NCBI RefSeq assembly: GCF_900246225.1
Contig: NC_039317.1
Span: 23,971,011-24,035,010, forward strand
Direction of reading: 5' to 3'
From: Astatotilapia calliptera
Taxonomy: Eukaryota; Chordata; Actinopteri; Cichliformes; Cichlidae
DNA: 64,000 bases
Positions 41,046 through 56,493 of the stretch are shown piece by piece. Position numbers and translations under genes: made by a program. Position 1 is the stretch's first letter; each line of letters starts with the position of its first letter. The notes beneath the pieces were generated by a model. It saw nothing but the letters and a program-made list of their open reading frames with translations, had not been told where the DNA came from and made no database searches.

Positions 41046-44000
41046 GTAATGCATATACCGCTGAATCACTTGCAGGTTGACTGGTTTTTTGGTACCAAAC
41101 TCGTCATCCTACTATTCCCAGCACTTGTTTAGAAAAACTGGCTTTGTGGCATTTTTAAATTGTGACCAAACAGTGCAGCTGTGGGCAAAATAAAAACATG
41201 CTCCCTTTTGTCTAGGAATTGTGTTTGTCAGCACAACGTTTGCCTGATGAATCTAAGACAAATTTAGCTCAGGTTAAACCACCGCAGTGACAGTCAAACA
41301 GGTGATGCCCTTGAATATTAGAGAGATAACCTCAATGATCATCTATGAGCAAGCACTTGGCAGTGGCAGAAAGGAAGACCCTGTTAAAAGGAAGAGACCT
41401 CTGGCACAGGTCTTAGGGAGGGACAGTCATCTGTTTCGGAGAGAGTAGGAGAATGTAGAGAGACCCTGACCAAACAAAGCATTTGAAAGAGTACACAAAA
41501 GTTGATGACATGCAGTAGTACTATATGAATGCATCAGGAGTAAAAAGATGAGTTGAAAATTGATGCAATCATGTAGGCTTGCTCTGCCAGCTAGCCAGAG
41601 CCGGCTATCATAGAGTATATTATAGCCTGCCATTGCTGCTGTTCACTCGTAACTTTTAAAACTCAAATCTCCACAGGGTTAATGTCTGAGATGTTGTGTC
41701 AGCGGGTAATGTCCACATATTTAGCCACTTTCATACTCTTTGAGTAGGTTTGATTGCACACAAGCTGCCACACCACCCTAGAAGGGCTTTACTGGTTGGT
41801 CAGACATTTCATATACAAATATACATTTACTACCTGTGGTCAGGAAAAAAAGAAAACTCAGTGCTATTGGTCTTGCCTTTTTTTTTATTGGACCAAATGG
41901 CACATGACATGAATTCATCTAGACCCGCTTCAGACAGCTGCGGATTTGAAATTTTGCTGGATGGGATGAAGAAAGCAGATCGCTTTTCCACACAACGTGC
42001 CTAAGATCATTTTACACGTTCAAACTCACCTGTGCTGATATCATGTTATCAGGTATATGTGCTATATGCTAAACATGTGACCTGTATCAATGCTTCTTTA
42101 CATTTGTCTCTGAAGCTTGTTCTAGTGTGACTTTTGAAAATAGTTTGGCAAAGCTCGTTAATACTCATGGTACAAAAACTGGGTCACATTTGAGCAACAC
42201 CCGAGCAGCATCCAGTTCTTGCTTTTTTTCTCATAAATGTTTTTTTTTCAGCCATCTGTATATAAAAATAAAGACAAACGTGACTCCTTATTAATGAAGT
42301 GGATCTGTTTTTCCATCGATTCTCCTGCGTCACTCTAGCGAGGGCATGTGGGGTCTAGTGGGGGCACAGAATATGCCAGTATGACTCTGTGGCTTTGGTG
42401 GGAAATGTTACATGTGGGAAATTATTCTTGGCAGCCTCTTTCAAAGGCCCCTGGAATACTTAATATCTGTGACTGTATGGGTCGGAGCCACACGGGTCTT
42501 TGTGCTTTATAGGGCCATAGTTGTGGCGAGGCGAAACCACTGCAGCCATTGATCTCAGCCTGTTCACCTCTCAGAAAGAATAATAACAAGCTGCTTGCCT
42601 TCTGTCTTTATGGCACTTGGCTTCTCTGCGTTTTAATAAGCGGTTTGGCCACGGGCGCAGCTCTGACGCACGGGTTCAAAAATACCGCTGCAGTGGCGTC
42701 TGGTTAGAGTTTTGACTCCAGAGAGTTTCCCCCCCCCACACTTTTCGCTTTACCCTCCTCTAATAGAGAAGTGTGTTTCTTATAAGGAAACATGCTAAAA
42801 CTCAGACCCACAGTTATTTGAAATAGCTTATTGGTGGTGAACCATAGAAACTGCTTCTTTAATTGTAATTACATTTTTTTTTCTCTTTTACAACTGTTGA
42901 GATATATGTTGTGCTCCTAGAAGAGACCTCATTAGGGGTGACTTTATTTATTGCTGAATGCTGATAGGCTGATAGATTTACAGATTTATTGATGCCCAGG
43001 TGTTTTCCCCTCCCTTCCTAAATGGCTTTAGCTGTAATGTTTAAAGTTGAACCCACGGACTCCCAGTGTCTTCTCAAACCATTTAACAAATCCTTGAATT
43101 GGTTCCAGGCATTTTATACATGTATAAAAATGATCTTGATATTTTACTTTACTGGAAGAGACTACAGTGCACTTGTAGTCTCATGACAACATGAGGCCAG
43201 AAGGGGGCACTCAAACTCCACAAAAAAAGGGCAAGGCTGAGCCACAGGTCACAAAAAGCAGAGGAAAAAAATAGGACTTTTAAGATCACGGAGGAAACTA
43301 ATCAATTCATAAGAGCAATCTAAGCTGAGCTTATGTTACTGGGCAATTTCTATATGGCTGCATCCGTGAGGAAAACTGTAAATATTTCAAGCTTGAATTG
43401 TCCTCCATTAAAGTAATGGGGTTCTAAAAGAGAGAACTGTTGGCTTTCATAGGCAGTAATTTATCTGGACCGGTGAAGGTGTTAAGAGACAGCTTTGACA
43501 CAATATTCTCTGCGGTCTGCATTCTCTGGACAACAAAGAGCAGGATTTATGAATTGAAAGCAAAAAGAAAAATCAACTAGTGGCCAATGACATTTCTCCT
43601 GCTGACAAAACACATTAGAGGAGAATTCAATCAAAGGTTGACAGTTATTTTATCATCTTGTTGGACTTGCCCTCCAACCCAGCAGTGTTTCATAAACCTG
43701 CACACACTAAAACTGCACAGAAACAGCTACATAACTTGAGGCTGAGGAAATGAGGTCAACATTGTTTGGTGTTAAAGTCTCACTCTGTCGTTCTGCAACG
43801 CCATATTTCATCCAGTTCTGTGGAAGGGTTCCATTTTTTTTTTTTTTTTTTGCGGGGCTGACACACAGCTGTGCAATTTATGCTGATTATTCAGCACGTT
43901 TTCTCCCACTGATAACTGCACTGAATCATCGAACGTCTTAAAGCAGGAATTGATGGATGCTGGGTCAATATGAATAATAGGATTTGGACACCTTCAAATC

Positions 44001-46687
44001 AAAATCTGTGATTGGTGGGAGGGGACTATGGTTAGCCAGCAGCTGTATATCTGGTGATATAAAATACAAAGAAGTCAATAAGATCAAATGAATAGAAATT
44101 GCATACTGGGTTTCGTGGTCAGAGCATATTGACAACATCATTTAGAAAATTGCGAAAGGTATAACAATGTTAATTGTTTTGCTCCCTTTGTTATAAGAAT
44201 GCCATTAGCTCATCTGCAGTATTGCTGAGCGATATGGTCTGCCGCTCCTAAGAGAGACTCAGGCAGAATAAGGTATAACAACTGTCAGGTTTAGTTTTCT
44301 TGTCCACACAACAGCAGCATCACTGAAATCCACAGCAGACAGCATTGGTTCGGTGTGGAAGTTAAACTTATAGAGGAAAGCAGGTACACCTCGCTCATTT
44401 TCAAGCAAACTAACTGCTGTGGCTAATGCAAATCCAAATAAATGAAGCTAATGAGAATGTCATTAAATCCCATTTTATCCACTTACTTCTTGCTACAGTG
44501 TAATTGTAATCCCCTGGAAACATTTACATTTTAAGTACATTACACAAACGAGGAACAAGTTCAACAACATCGTCCCATCTGTAGAGTCATGTTTGACCTC
44601 GTGGCCTTTTAGCCTTTCTTGGGAATGTGCATGAGCGATTAATTGCTCTCTGCGTGCATTATAGAACAACGCTGCAGGATCTGACTTTATTACGGTATGT
44701 TTGAACTGACATCACTGCTCCGTTTTAACACAAATTGCTTTGGACCTGACGAGGCAGCCGTCACAGTTCATAACAAACCCCTCACTTGGCCTGGCAGTGT
44801 ATCCTTACACATGCATCATTATCTCATGTAAACAGTGGAAATGAGAGACCGCTGGGGGAACGAACGTCATTCAAGGCAACAAAGCGAGGGCTCAGTGAAA
44901 AGATCCTGGGCCGTGACACTCTCGTTTAGCGTCAATTAGAGGAAACAACAAGCAGACCTGTTCCTGAAGGCATCTGGATCTGATGTGTTTATTTATACTT
45001 AAGCAAATATGCATACTTGAAAGAATGCATGCATTCAAGGATGTTTCAATCGGAAAAACATGGAGGCAGTGTGGGGGCAACAAAAATGTCCCTCAGATTG
45101 TACTTGATGTACTTGAGCTGAGCTTGCACACAATGCCCTCCCCACTTCTCTCTCACTTTATCTTTTTGTGTTCCTCTATCTCTCTCTTTCACACATAGTG
45201 GCTCCAATGTGCTGCTTTGCAATGAGTCCCTTTCGTATGCAGTGCAGGGGCCCCCATGAGTTCCTTCCCTTGGCTCTCAAACTAAACAGAGAAGATGGTG
45301 TTATCTAAATGCTGCCAGGAGGTTGTCAGCTTGTATTGGGCCAGGCTGACCAAGTGGCCTGTTGGCGGATGCGTGTTGATGCCAGGCTCCCAGCGCCTTC
45401 TCTCTGTGGACATCTGCTGTGTGTGGGAAAGCTGTGGAGTTTGTCTGTGGTTGCATCTTAATCCTCCATCTCTTCAGCTCCAGCCATGCCTGGCCGAGCA
45501 AACCAGCAGCCCTGCTCGCTTTGCTTGTATTAATTGCCCTTGCCTGGCTCGCTGTTTGCTTATGATTACACTCATTAATTTCAATTCCCCTGGACGCCCC
45601 TACTACAGTAGCTGCCTTCAGACAGACTCACACACACATACACAGTTATGCACTTATTCACACTTACATGTATTGTTGTGAAGCATGGCAAGGAAAGGGT
45701 CAGCTTTCACCTGCAAATGAAGGGACGAGGAGGAGACTGGAATAGGCCATTTTCAAAGCAGACGTGTCAGTGCAGCGTAAACACAGGTGTAATTAATGAC
45801 ATTAATTATGGCCTTGTTCCATTTAGATGGGCGAGGGCATGGTTTGTACATGCTTTCTCATCGGAATGACTGTGACACACTAAATAGAATGAGACCGTAA
45901 TTTATTTTATCAGTTACCCTTGTGTTTACCCTGGGATGACATGCCAAAATGGCTGCTTTGAAAAGCCCCGGAGGCATGGCTGATGAGCAGCATATGAAAG
46001 GGATTCACGTGTGGCCTCTTTTTCCCTGATCACCAGCAGCTTGATGCTTCAATGTCGATTGCTTCAGTGTGTAAATATGAGCTCTTTTGTTCTCTGTGTT
46101 AATGTTCCATGCTTAAATGTTTTAAACATTTGTGCAAGTGTATGTGGCTGATAATGGCTTTTCAGCACTCTGTGTAATATACTTAGAACTGTACTGCCAT
46201 ATGTTTTTATCCCTTTGTTTAGAGAAAACAGTGAACTAACAGTCGTCATCATCCTTACTGCTCAGCGCTGCAATAAACCTGTCAATCTGATCTCTTCATC
46301 TTCTGTGTTCTTCATTTCAAAGCTCACATAGTGTTTATCCTGCCCTTGCTATTCAAACTAGTGCAAGCCTGCCAACACTGTTTCATATTTCTGTATATAT
46401 GGTTATGGACAGCCAATGTGGACAGTCAGCATATTCTGATGGACACAAATTTATGTTTTAAGTGTGAATTTGTATTTAAGACCTGCATGTTCTCATTCTG
46501 CACACATACCTAATGCTGCAATTATACTGCAATACAAGGGGAAGGTCGTCATACTGTGACTGTAGTTGAGTGGGAGGAGAAGTGTGATTATGGAGCGCTC
46601 CAAACATCCACAATTAAAAGTGATAAAAGGGTTTTTTAGATCAGATGTGCGCCGCGTGTAGGTTTAAGTCTGCCAGCGTCTATCCTT
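41046..46687. other. Gene-free region
   Basis: No exon with supported homology. Some stretches, such as 44600-44800 and 45480-45620, are less AT-rich and contain homeodomain-type TAATTA/TTAATT words. They might be conserved non-coding elements, but I cannot show that without alignment. Confidence 0.4.
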
Positions 46688-46957
46688 GGGGAGCACAGTG
46701 ATGTTTGAGTTAGCATTGTAGCCTTACAGGACAAAGGTCCTGGGTTCAGGCTCTGTTCAGGTACTCCAGCTTCTAGCTACAGTCCTGAGACATGCACATC
46801 TAAACTGGCCATAGATTTGACTGGTTATTTGTTTTTTATATTCACCCTGCAAAAGTGCAGTGACCTGTCCAGGGTGTACCTCACCACTTACCCCATGGTA
46901 GCTATACTCCAGCCCTGTCATGACCCTGACTTGGATAAGTGGAAGAAAATGAATGGA
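46688..46957 (+). mobile_element. tRNA-type SINE / LINE-tail-like dispersed repeat
   Basis: It begins GAGCACAGTGATG, then TTAGCATTGTAGCCTTACAGG (A-box-like) and GTCCTGGGTTCAGG (degenerate B box). It continues through GACCTGTCCAGGGTGTACC to GGATAAGTGGAAGAAAATGAATGGA. This matches a very common teleost repeat as I remember it. The copy is diverged. The class name is uncertain. Confidence 0.65.
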
Positions 46958-49900
46958 GTGTTATCTTCATAATCCGATGATCCGATATTAGAACATGAAG
47001 AACCCGTAGATGAGGGAATATTGTTGATGCTAAAGGTTTCTGGTATTTGTAGTGCACGTAGTATTAAAAAAAAAAGAAGATGATCTCTTTGTCCATAAAT
47101 CAGTTATCTGAATATCTAGATATTGGCTGGCTACACTAGAAGCTCCCACAGGTGAGCTCTTGAGAGCACAGTTGATCAGTTCCCACATTAGTAAAAGCTA
47201 AATATGGTTACTGCTGTTGCTTTCATCTACAAATATGCACAATGGTCATATGGACAGATGCAAGCATCACCCTTCTCATTTTTATATCATTAGTAGCTTT
47301 GTTTTATACATCCCCTCACGAAGAAAGTTACTGTGCTGCTGTTTATATGCTGAAGTCCCCATTCAAGCAGGTGGAGCACAGCCAGTAAAACCCAACATCT
47401 GGAGTCATATGGTGGCCTTGTAAGTTGCACAGACGTGGATCAGAACAGCTATGAAAATGTACCATTGGATTTTCAAGGCCATACACAATCAGGTTCCATT
47501 ACATAACTATTGCATAATTAGGTTTCCAGCACCTTTTAAAAATATGATCTAAATACATTCTATAAAAAAAACCAGTTTTGCTAATAACCACAGAAAATCT
47601 CCCATTCTAAAAAAAACAGAACACAGCTATTTCCTGGATGAAATGTTATCAAAATCATTGTGGCTCCATTCAGGTGCTTCCTTCTGTGTACATTATCTTC
47701 AAACTGTATTTAATCTACAGCACTCAGCTTGTTTTTTTTCCCCTGTAAAAGGAAACTAACATGCCATGCCACTCCTCAGCAGCCACTAATCTGTAAGGAG
47801 CAATAAAGCTCTCATAATACCAAGCTGTGTGGCCTTTTGCCTTCTGTCACCCTATCACCCCAGAACTTGGGATTTTCTGGGAAAGTGGGGCTTCTGGACT
47901 GACTCATCAGACAGCTGTACCTTAAAGGGCCTCGTGGGGGCATCATAACTAGAGTCGCTGCACTGGGCTGTGATTTGGTGTCCAGGCACAAATAAAAACC
48001 TCTGAAGCTTGACAACATCCTTGCTGAGCCCACGTAACCCAATTAGTGAACCAGTCCTCAGTAGGAGAAAATGAAAACATTCCGGACTCAAATTCCCAAG
48101 ATGGCTGTATTGGTATATTACATTTCTTGTTTCACCTGCTTCCTGAGATTTCCTAGGACTGGCTTTAATGGTTCACCAAGGAATGACTCAACAACTCAAT
48201 ATCATGGCAGTGGGCTGACAAATATACTGTACTACTGACTTTTCAGAATCCTGCAGACAAGCCTGAGTACTTTACATCATTGTTAATGGGCTGCTATCTT
48301 TCTAAAGGGCACCAAGATAATGAGCACAGATTGCATCAGCTCTGTGGGTGCTGAAAAATCTACACTACCCAGTGGAAAGAGTATGCTATGGGGATGAAGA
48401 TGCTGAAGGGTGAGGCAAAAGAATCAGTGCTCTAGAAGGTCATATTGATTGATAAAGCACCCTGTGGATTGAGCTGTGGCTTGCTCAACCCCCATGGTGT
48501 GTTTGTTGTGGGATACCAGACAGCTGCCTGAAGGCCCTGAACAACACAGACAGGCAGAGAAAGACAGTGAAATCAATGGCTTTCTCACCAAGGGCTCTTA
48601 TAAGTTCTTCCCAATCATCTGAAGTGGCTCCCTTGGCACATCTATTTGCACCTAGCTCCAGTGAAAAAAAGTGTGATTTGTTAAAGACATTTCAAGCTAG
48701 CACCCACTGCACTGAAGTAGCTATCTGCGACAAAGAAAAATGAATTCCTCTGAAAAAATAAACATTCTGGGTATGCGGTATGTGAGACATACCACAAACT
48801 CCACCCTGAGAAATGCTTGGGAGGATGGTTACATTACCCTATTGAGACCACAAACCCTGGAGTATTCTCATTCCCTTGCGGACCCTTGACAGAGCCAGAT
48901 AGGTCTCCTCAATGTACTGACAGCCAAGTGTCCTCATCCATTCTCATCCAAGAGACCTGCAGGCGTCATCAGACCCGTCGAAAATTTCCCCAGATGAAAC
49001 CCTAAAGAAGAAATCTCCTGCCCCAAGCCCAGAAAGTGATAGAGCTGGGAGTATCTCTGTGGAGCCTCTGTCAATATGTCATCATCATCATAGCTGCCAG
49101 TTGGCAGCACAGTAACCCGCTGCAGATGTGTCAGCAAAACAATCTCCATTTTATTACTGTTTTTTTCCAATGAATATCCATTGCGGGATACAGTCTTTTC
49201 TGTATTCACACTTTAAGCCATAACTCAAGCACACCATGATGTGTTTCCCAATTGTTGTGAGAGAGAGGTACTTGCAATGATGTACAGACACTCGAGGAAG
49301 TGCTTGTTTTCTTTAAGAGGGAGAACTCTTAGGAGGGTGGAGCTCTGCAAGCAGACCTAAGCATTTTCTGTCCAAACCTGGCTGTGCTGACAAAATAATT
49401 ATAGCCAGTTTGGAGAGCAAAGCGACTGTTTCATAGGATTATACACCTTCGATATAAATGTAGTGTATGAATTATTTAGTTTTATCTTTGTGGAGCTTCA
49501 AGGGAAAAATGTGAGGCTTTGACTATACAATAAAGAAATACTTTAAAAGTCTCCCCTTTTCTACAGAAAATATGAGGTTCATGAAAACCTTTGAGGTTTC
49601 AAGTATACAGCCCATGTGCTTACATAGGGAAGCCAGTGTGTCTTTCAAATATGTGGTGGCTGTGCTTGCTGCTCAGTAACGGTTCTGTTAAGTGATGCTA
49701 TCCAAGCCACTGTGGTTTGCAATAATAGCCCACGGCGGTAACATTAATACAGAAGTGAACAATATTTATGCACTTTAGGCATTAAAGTGCAGTGTAAACA
49801 CGAAACACTTTGCTAATAGCTGAAAATCACAGTAATATCATGGCCATTTGGAAAACCAAACATTTCTGGGCCTCATATCATCAAACTGGAGACATCAATT

Positions 49901-52900
49901 GTCTACACTGCAGTTGGGGATTAGTCAGGAAGGAAGACAGAGAGCAAAACAGACAAATGAGGAAAGTGAAGAGGCAGAATCCGAATAAGTAGCAGGTAAC
50001 TTCCATGCACAGTCCCTAGCAACGTTTAACTTCCCAGCATCTTGGACAAAGGTGCATCTCTTCATTCTGCATGACAAGAAGGAGAGTAAAACAAGTTTAC
50101 ACATGTTGCCTTTCCTAGAATTTAACTAATGGAGGACAAGATGAATCTGAAATTTCATTTCAAAAGCTGCAGCGGCAATAGCAGAGATGATGACCTTGAC
50201 TGAATTACTCTACATGCAATTAGATTTGAAACATTTTAGATGTCTTTTGTTTACTTCCCACAAGATACAGATACAGAAAAGTTTACAGTGGCTTGGGTTA
50301 AAAGAGAAACCTCAACTGCACAAACACATGACATCATCTTTGACATTGCCTTTTTGTTTTCTACAGTCTTGTATTACTGGTTGAAACCCTTTAAATGTAA
50401 CAAGGCACTACAGAGTCCACGCAGATAGAATTATATTCGTATTGCGCCTGTCAGAATGGATTGCGTCTTGGCGGTGGTGGAAACTCCTTGTTGGGTGTTC
50501 TGTGGCCTTTGACCATGAAATGTTTTTCATAGCTGACTCATCCGTCTTCATTTTCTCATGGTGGTTGTTGTGCAGTACAGCATTAATTCAAACAGATTGA
50601 GGTGTTTGGATAACAACGCTCCATTCAAGTCAAAACACAGCTCAGAGCTTGGAAATGGCATCCATCAGTCAAACTTTGTTTCAATAAGGGATCAGGTTAA
50701 CCTGTGTTTATCACTTACTGTGATTGAAGCTTTAGTGATCACATTCTTTCGCATTATAAAATGTAATCATAGCTTTTCCTTCACATGCCTTTTCTTAGTA
50801 TTCTTAGAGTATCTGTGTAGTAACTTCTACAACAACTGAATACTACAGAGGTTTCAAATCACTTTATCCCAGCACCAGTCGATGCCCTGCCTCTCAAGAA
50901 TGCTGACACTTTATATAGTGGTATTGATGGCTTTATAGTTAACTGCATATTCTTTTATCGTGGATACTGGCAAATGGCTCATGCTTTTAAAGGGCTCTCA
51001 TCTTAACAGTCGGATGCAGAGAAAGGGAAAGAGGCACAAAGAAGGTCAGAAATAAATGATGTGATATTTCTAAAACAATTTACTGTCTTTTCACTGGGGA
51101 CACAGGGTTTGGACAGTGACACATTTATTATTTTTACCTTGGAAAATAAAGTCCTTCCTGCTACTTGTATTGTGAAATGGTTTTATCTAAATCCCATGGA
51201 ATTTATATTGCTGACATAATTGGAAGAAATTTTTATGATGGATTCTTCACAACATCTGCAGTGAATACAGTCCCAGCTGAAGCCTACAACCAATAGACAC
51301 TTTGACAGGTCTTCACATCTTTAATTTTGCTTTCAGTCTGGTGTTGAGCAGGTAAAAAAAAGTACATATTATAAAGATGTTTACTGATCAGTAAATCTTT
51401 TCTACATTTGATGTTTTGTGGGATCAAAGCCCTTTAGCCAAAAATATTAAAAATCCTGAAAGGCAACTCTGTCCTCCTCTGACTCTCCAATCAGGTCTAG
51501 GGTGTGACATCTATTCCCAGCTATGTTTTATTAATCCATCTGCATTCCCCAAAACTAGGCCAGTTACACAAAGCTCAGACTATTCTCTTGTCCTTTGTAC
51601 GGATAGTATTACATGTTTATGATTTTGTCTGCTTTTCTACTTTCGTTAAATGGCCTTATTTGAGAACTGTCTATCCGGGGAACAAGAGGGAAGTGAAGTA
51701 AGGCCTTCAGATGGGCGCTGTGATGCTGAGTATCTGCCATATGGATGCACATTCTATCAATATGAGTTTTCAACACAGTATTGCACAAACACATTTACAG
51801 TTAGTTCCCAATACTTGTGTGAAAACAACAGTAAAAAGCTGCATTAATTCATAGGAATTTTTGCTGTCCTTGTGCAGCCATCCCCTTCATAAATGCCACA
51901 GGGCATGCACTACGTCTAGACATTCGACCACACAAGGCGACACTGGCTGCCCCCTAGTCTTAGACACTGCCATCTGTGTATGTGTGTCTGTGTGCTACTG
52001 AGTCTGTGTATATCAAGCTACTCGCACAAAAGGAAAAAGAGATTCATGTGGCACACATGTGCACCACGTGGCTCTGACAGAAAACGAGTGACTGTGAGAC
52101 GCCCCTCTCCCCCATGGGTACAAGGAATCTGCGGCAGACGTGTCACCCACCCTGGCTACTGCTTTAATTAAAGCCCTAATGATAGGTTTTCAACTGAGAA
52201 GCAAGTTATCATCACACATAATCGCTCCGCGCTAGTTAGCCCTAGCAGAATTGCAACCATCTGCTCTGCTAAAAATATAGAACAGATGTAGTGCACATAC
52301 AGTACTTATATTAAGAGACATCCAATATGTTAAATAACCAAAAATAGATAAATAAACAAAAGGTCCTCTTTTAGAAATAATTAATAAATTTAATTACAGC
52401 ATTTCCCCATATACTGTGCATATACACTGATCAGAGATTTAAAACTCCTTAGAGGCAAAATATATAGAAAAACAGATTATACTATAGTAAAGGCACCTTT
52501 CATATGGTTGGGTAATTTCGCAGCAATTTATTAGGTTCTTGAAGTTGTGTATTTTAAGCAGGAAACAAACGCAGGATAATCAGTAAACAGAGTGATTTAT
52601 GGTGCATGTGAACGGAAAAGCTTGCCCATGTGGTGCCACAGAAGAGTTACCGTAGCACAAACTGTTAAAAACTTTAATCTTGACAAAAAAAAGAGTACCG
52701 CATAATGCATCATAGCTTGTATTGAGCTGTGTAGCAGCTTACTGGTCAGGATGCCCATGCTGAGCCCTGTTTGCTGCTGAATGTGCCTACAATGGGCATG
52801 CCAGTGCCAGAACTGGAGAGGAAGCAATAGAAAAGGGCTTGTCTCACGAATCGCATTTTCTTCTCCATTATGTCGATAGCTGGGTGAGTGTGGGAACAAG

Positions 52901-54897
52901 CTGGCATCCAGCAGGGGTGGTGTAGAGCATCACCTTTCGTTTAGCTCATGTAGTGTGGGTAGGATGACTTAGCATTTCTTGGAATGTTCAATATAATTTT
53001 TTTAACAATCTCTCAATGTCTGAAACTGTCTACATGAAACCGTAGCGAAATGTTCTTTGCTGATGTTATCCCCGTCACGGTTCTTCATACTAACAAAGAA
53101 CATCGAGAAGGCAGTGTTGCAGATATTAAGATATGGTACATTTTGAGTGCACATTAAGTTTTCCTTAATATGTACCAAATGCTATGAAAGCGTGTAATTT
53201 CGTTTAATTCCAAATCTTTTCCTTAAACCAAACAATTCTGGTGCCTAAATCAAACCCTGACTCCTAATTCACTTTTTCATTCAGCAACATGCTATTCTAG
53301 AGCTCTACCTGTGCATCAGAAATGAAGCTAAATGAGTATCCATAATGTTGCAACATGACAAGAAGGGGTACTGTTCATGTGTCATTATGTGACAAGTTGG
53401 AAGTGAAAATGCAGACTTGCACTAGTATCTTTGTTGTTTGATAAGACAAGACACTTCCCGAGGTCATGTGGAGTGCTTTTTTTCCAAAAAAGAAAAAACA
53501 GACCTGTAAAACTTGATAGTTAAACAGTTTCCTAAGTGAACGGTAAGAAAATTAAAGTGGCTTTAAATTACGGCCACATAACATGCTGTGTAAAAGGGAA
53601 ATACAACTCCTAGTTTAATAACTGGGGACTGCAAACATAAATAAAAAAATCGCAAAGCCAGTTTTATTGTTCATTGTTTCCATGTTTGATTTATATTTAT
53701 GTTTCATTGATCATATGTTTTGATTTCTTGGCATAAACACACCTACTAAGCTACAACAGACTGCTTTTGTGCATTATAATGTTTCAATTCTCATGTGGAC
53801 AGCAATGTGATTTATTTATTATAATCAATCTGAGGTCAAATAAGGAGCAGTTATTTACTAGTGCTGAGAAACAGTCATAGTCTAGCTGACAGAAAAGCTG
53901 CACCCTAAGAGCTGATGTAATTCTCCTCCTTGTTGGGTGCCTCAAATGCTTTGCTGATAGAAAAAGCTTTGGCAGCAAAGTGCAAAGTGATGAAAGCAGC
54001 TTGCCTCCACTGATGTAAATCCTGCCCCTGTTTACTAAGGTTTCCTGATCAAAGGAAGGAGGGAGAGTTCGAGGGTCTCATGGAGAGACGTAAAATAAAG
54101 GGGAAGTAGCAGACTAGGAAAGCTGAGTCACTGTAGGTGTCTGTTTAAGGATCCGCAGGGTTAATAGAGTAAGCGCATGTGGGGGAGTTTATTGTGGGGG
54201 TCTAATTGCTCGCATTAAGCTGAAAAGCTTATAATGGTTTGGTTTTTCATGCCATTCTGAACTCATATTAAAGGTCATTTACCAAGGCCTTTTGAGTATA
54301 CCACTATAAATAAGGACTTAGTTGGTCTAAACCTCCTACTTGGCACTTGCTAGTGAGAAAAAAATATTTTATGTTGCCTCTTATTCTTTTAATTCATCTT
54401 GTTTTGCAAATTTGATTGCTATTCTTGAAGTTCACCCTGTGGCACCCTGCTTTTCTGTTTTTGTATTAGTATTTTCTGTGTATCTGATGCCCCCCAGCTG
54501 AAAGTGAAAGTGAACAGAGGATGACTCAAAAAAAAAAAAAAAAAAGGTTTACTGTCTGCAGTGTTTGACAACCTCTCCCTGTGGGGCTCTTTAATCATTC
54601 ATGCTTCATTAACTGCCTATCTGTTATCATTTTGCATCTTTCTTTTGAAGGGGATGAGAGAGGTGGAGGGCTATGTGGCAATAATCAATTTTCTGTACCA
54701 CAGCAGTGGCATTTTTATCAAGCAAAGCAGAATGAGGTTCAATAAGGCAAACTTCTGGATTTCAAAGCAGGTCAGTGGGTCCCAGTACTTTAAAGGATGC
54801 CTGTCATTCACAGACACACGATCTTTAATAATAATAATGCTTCTAGAAAGTTCACGCCATGCTTCACTTTAGAGATCTACTTTAGTTCTTTCCCATG
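46958..54897. other. Gene-free region
   Basis: Only short chance open frames, with no recognisable domain. There is a poly-A run near 54529-54545. No transposon ends were recognised here. Confidence 0.4.
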
Positions 54898-54978
54898 ATT
54901 CATGGATGTAGTGAAGGAGGACATGCAGAAAAATTTTGTGACAGAAGAAGATGCCAGAGATTGGGTGAGATGGAGGAA
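54898..54978 (+). mobile_element. RTE-type LINE fragment
   Basis: TTCATGGATGTAGTGAAGGAGGACATGCAG followed by TGTGACAGAAGAAGATGCCAGAGA and GGGTGAGATGGA is the segment just before the CGACCCCTAA tail in this LINE family. The 129-residue open frame over 54895-55284 comes from this and is not a gene. Confidence 0.6.
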
Positions 54979-56493
54979 GATGTTGTGACAAACCCTATAA
55001 GGGAACTTGTCAAGCAGAGAGGGAAACTGTTTTTTCTTGGCTCTGCTGGCATGCACGTTGCAGATAATTCAGTGATATTTGATGGTGGACTAGCTATGCC
55101 TGCTCGATGGAACACAGTTCATTCTACACATGCAAGTAAAGTTGACAAAGATAGGATCGGACAACGGTCCCTATCTTTGGGTCTTTTAACTTATTTATTT
55201 TATGCTATGATGCAAATCCATAAGCAGATAATTGGTAGTGATGTCAATAATTATATGGTCATTATTATTTTTTATTTCTACTAAGATTTTGAGGTTTGTT
55301 AGCAATAAGTTGCTCAGAAATAAGCAAGTTGAATAACATGTTTTTAGATTTTGATTACAGAATTCAAACTATAGAGTAAAAATCATTGTGATGTTTCGCT
55401 TGAACCAAGGAGGTTTTCATTAGTGACAATGCCCATATCGTGTCAGAACGTAGCAATCCTTGAGCTGTTTATGAAGCTTTTTAAACATGTATTGTGGAAT
55501 TTTTAGATCTGATTAATTATTGTCATTGAAACCACCACTCTGATTTCACGCAGAGCTTCGTCCTTTGTAGGAGAAATGGCGTCACCTTTGCCATATCTGT
55601 TCATGGAGTTCGTCGTTTTGCTACATTCAGTTTAATTCTAACTGCTCACACTTCTACTTCAAGATCTCTTGAACTGATGTGAATTTGTAATATTGTCACT
55701 GCAGTAATTAGATAGCACATGCTAAGTTTTGACAAGTCATTGTGATGTAGACAGATATCCTGGATTTAATTATGACTAATCAAAGCTATCTGTTATAGAG
55801 TGTTACCGTTTAAGTGTACTCCTGCCTGGTCTAAATGTGATTACAGACATTATGATTTAGAGTTTAGATGAATTTAAATGACATAGCTGGAGCAAATGGG
55901 GAAAAGCTTTTAACAGAATGAGGTTCCCCCTCACAACAGATTCCTTAATAATAGGCTCTTTGTATTTCATGGCATTTTCTAATGATCTTTCTTTGGCCCA
56001 GCTGCTTCTGTTAATAACACCACTGTTCAAATGACTCGTTGCTTTAGATTCAATTGAAAGCTTCACAAGAAGACCACCATACACAACAAATCAGACAAGT
56101 CATAATGAAGTCCGAGATATCTGCAGATATTATTTTGAGTAGTAAAAATTAATAACGCTAGTTGGTATGATGTATATATTATGAATAGAAATTCAAAAAG
56201 TAAAAATTATGCAGGTTATATTTGTGGTCTTAATTCTTGAAAGTGACCTACTAAATATGCAGAACAGTTTGCCATGTAACTACTGTATCTCACTAATTAA
56301 TTATAACATATAATTTATTACATAAGCACATTTTACTGATGTTACTTACAAAGAAATAATTTGGAAATGGCCCCACAGTCATAGTTGCAGTGAATGTAAA
56401 CTAATTTCTGATTAGATGCTCAATTAGCAGCTGGAAAGCATCATACTGCAACAGAGTTTGTTTTCTCTGCAGTTGTTGCCTCTGTGTCCTCAC

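Noticed and set aside
54895..55284. 129-residue open frame on the plus strand
   Set aside because: Its start is an RTE-type LINE fragment and the rest has no recognisable domain.
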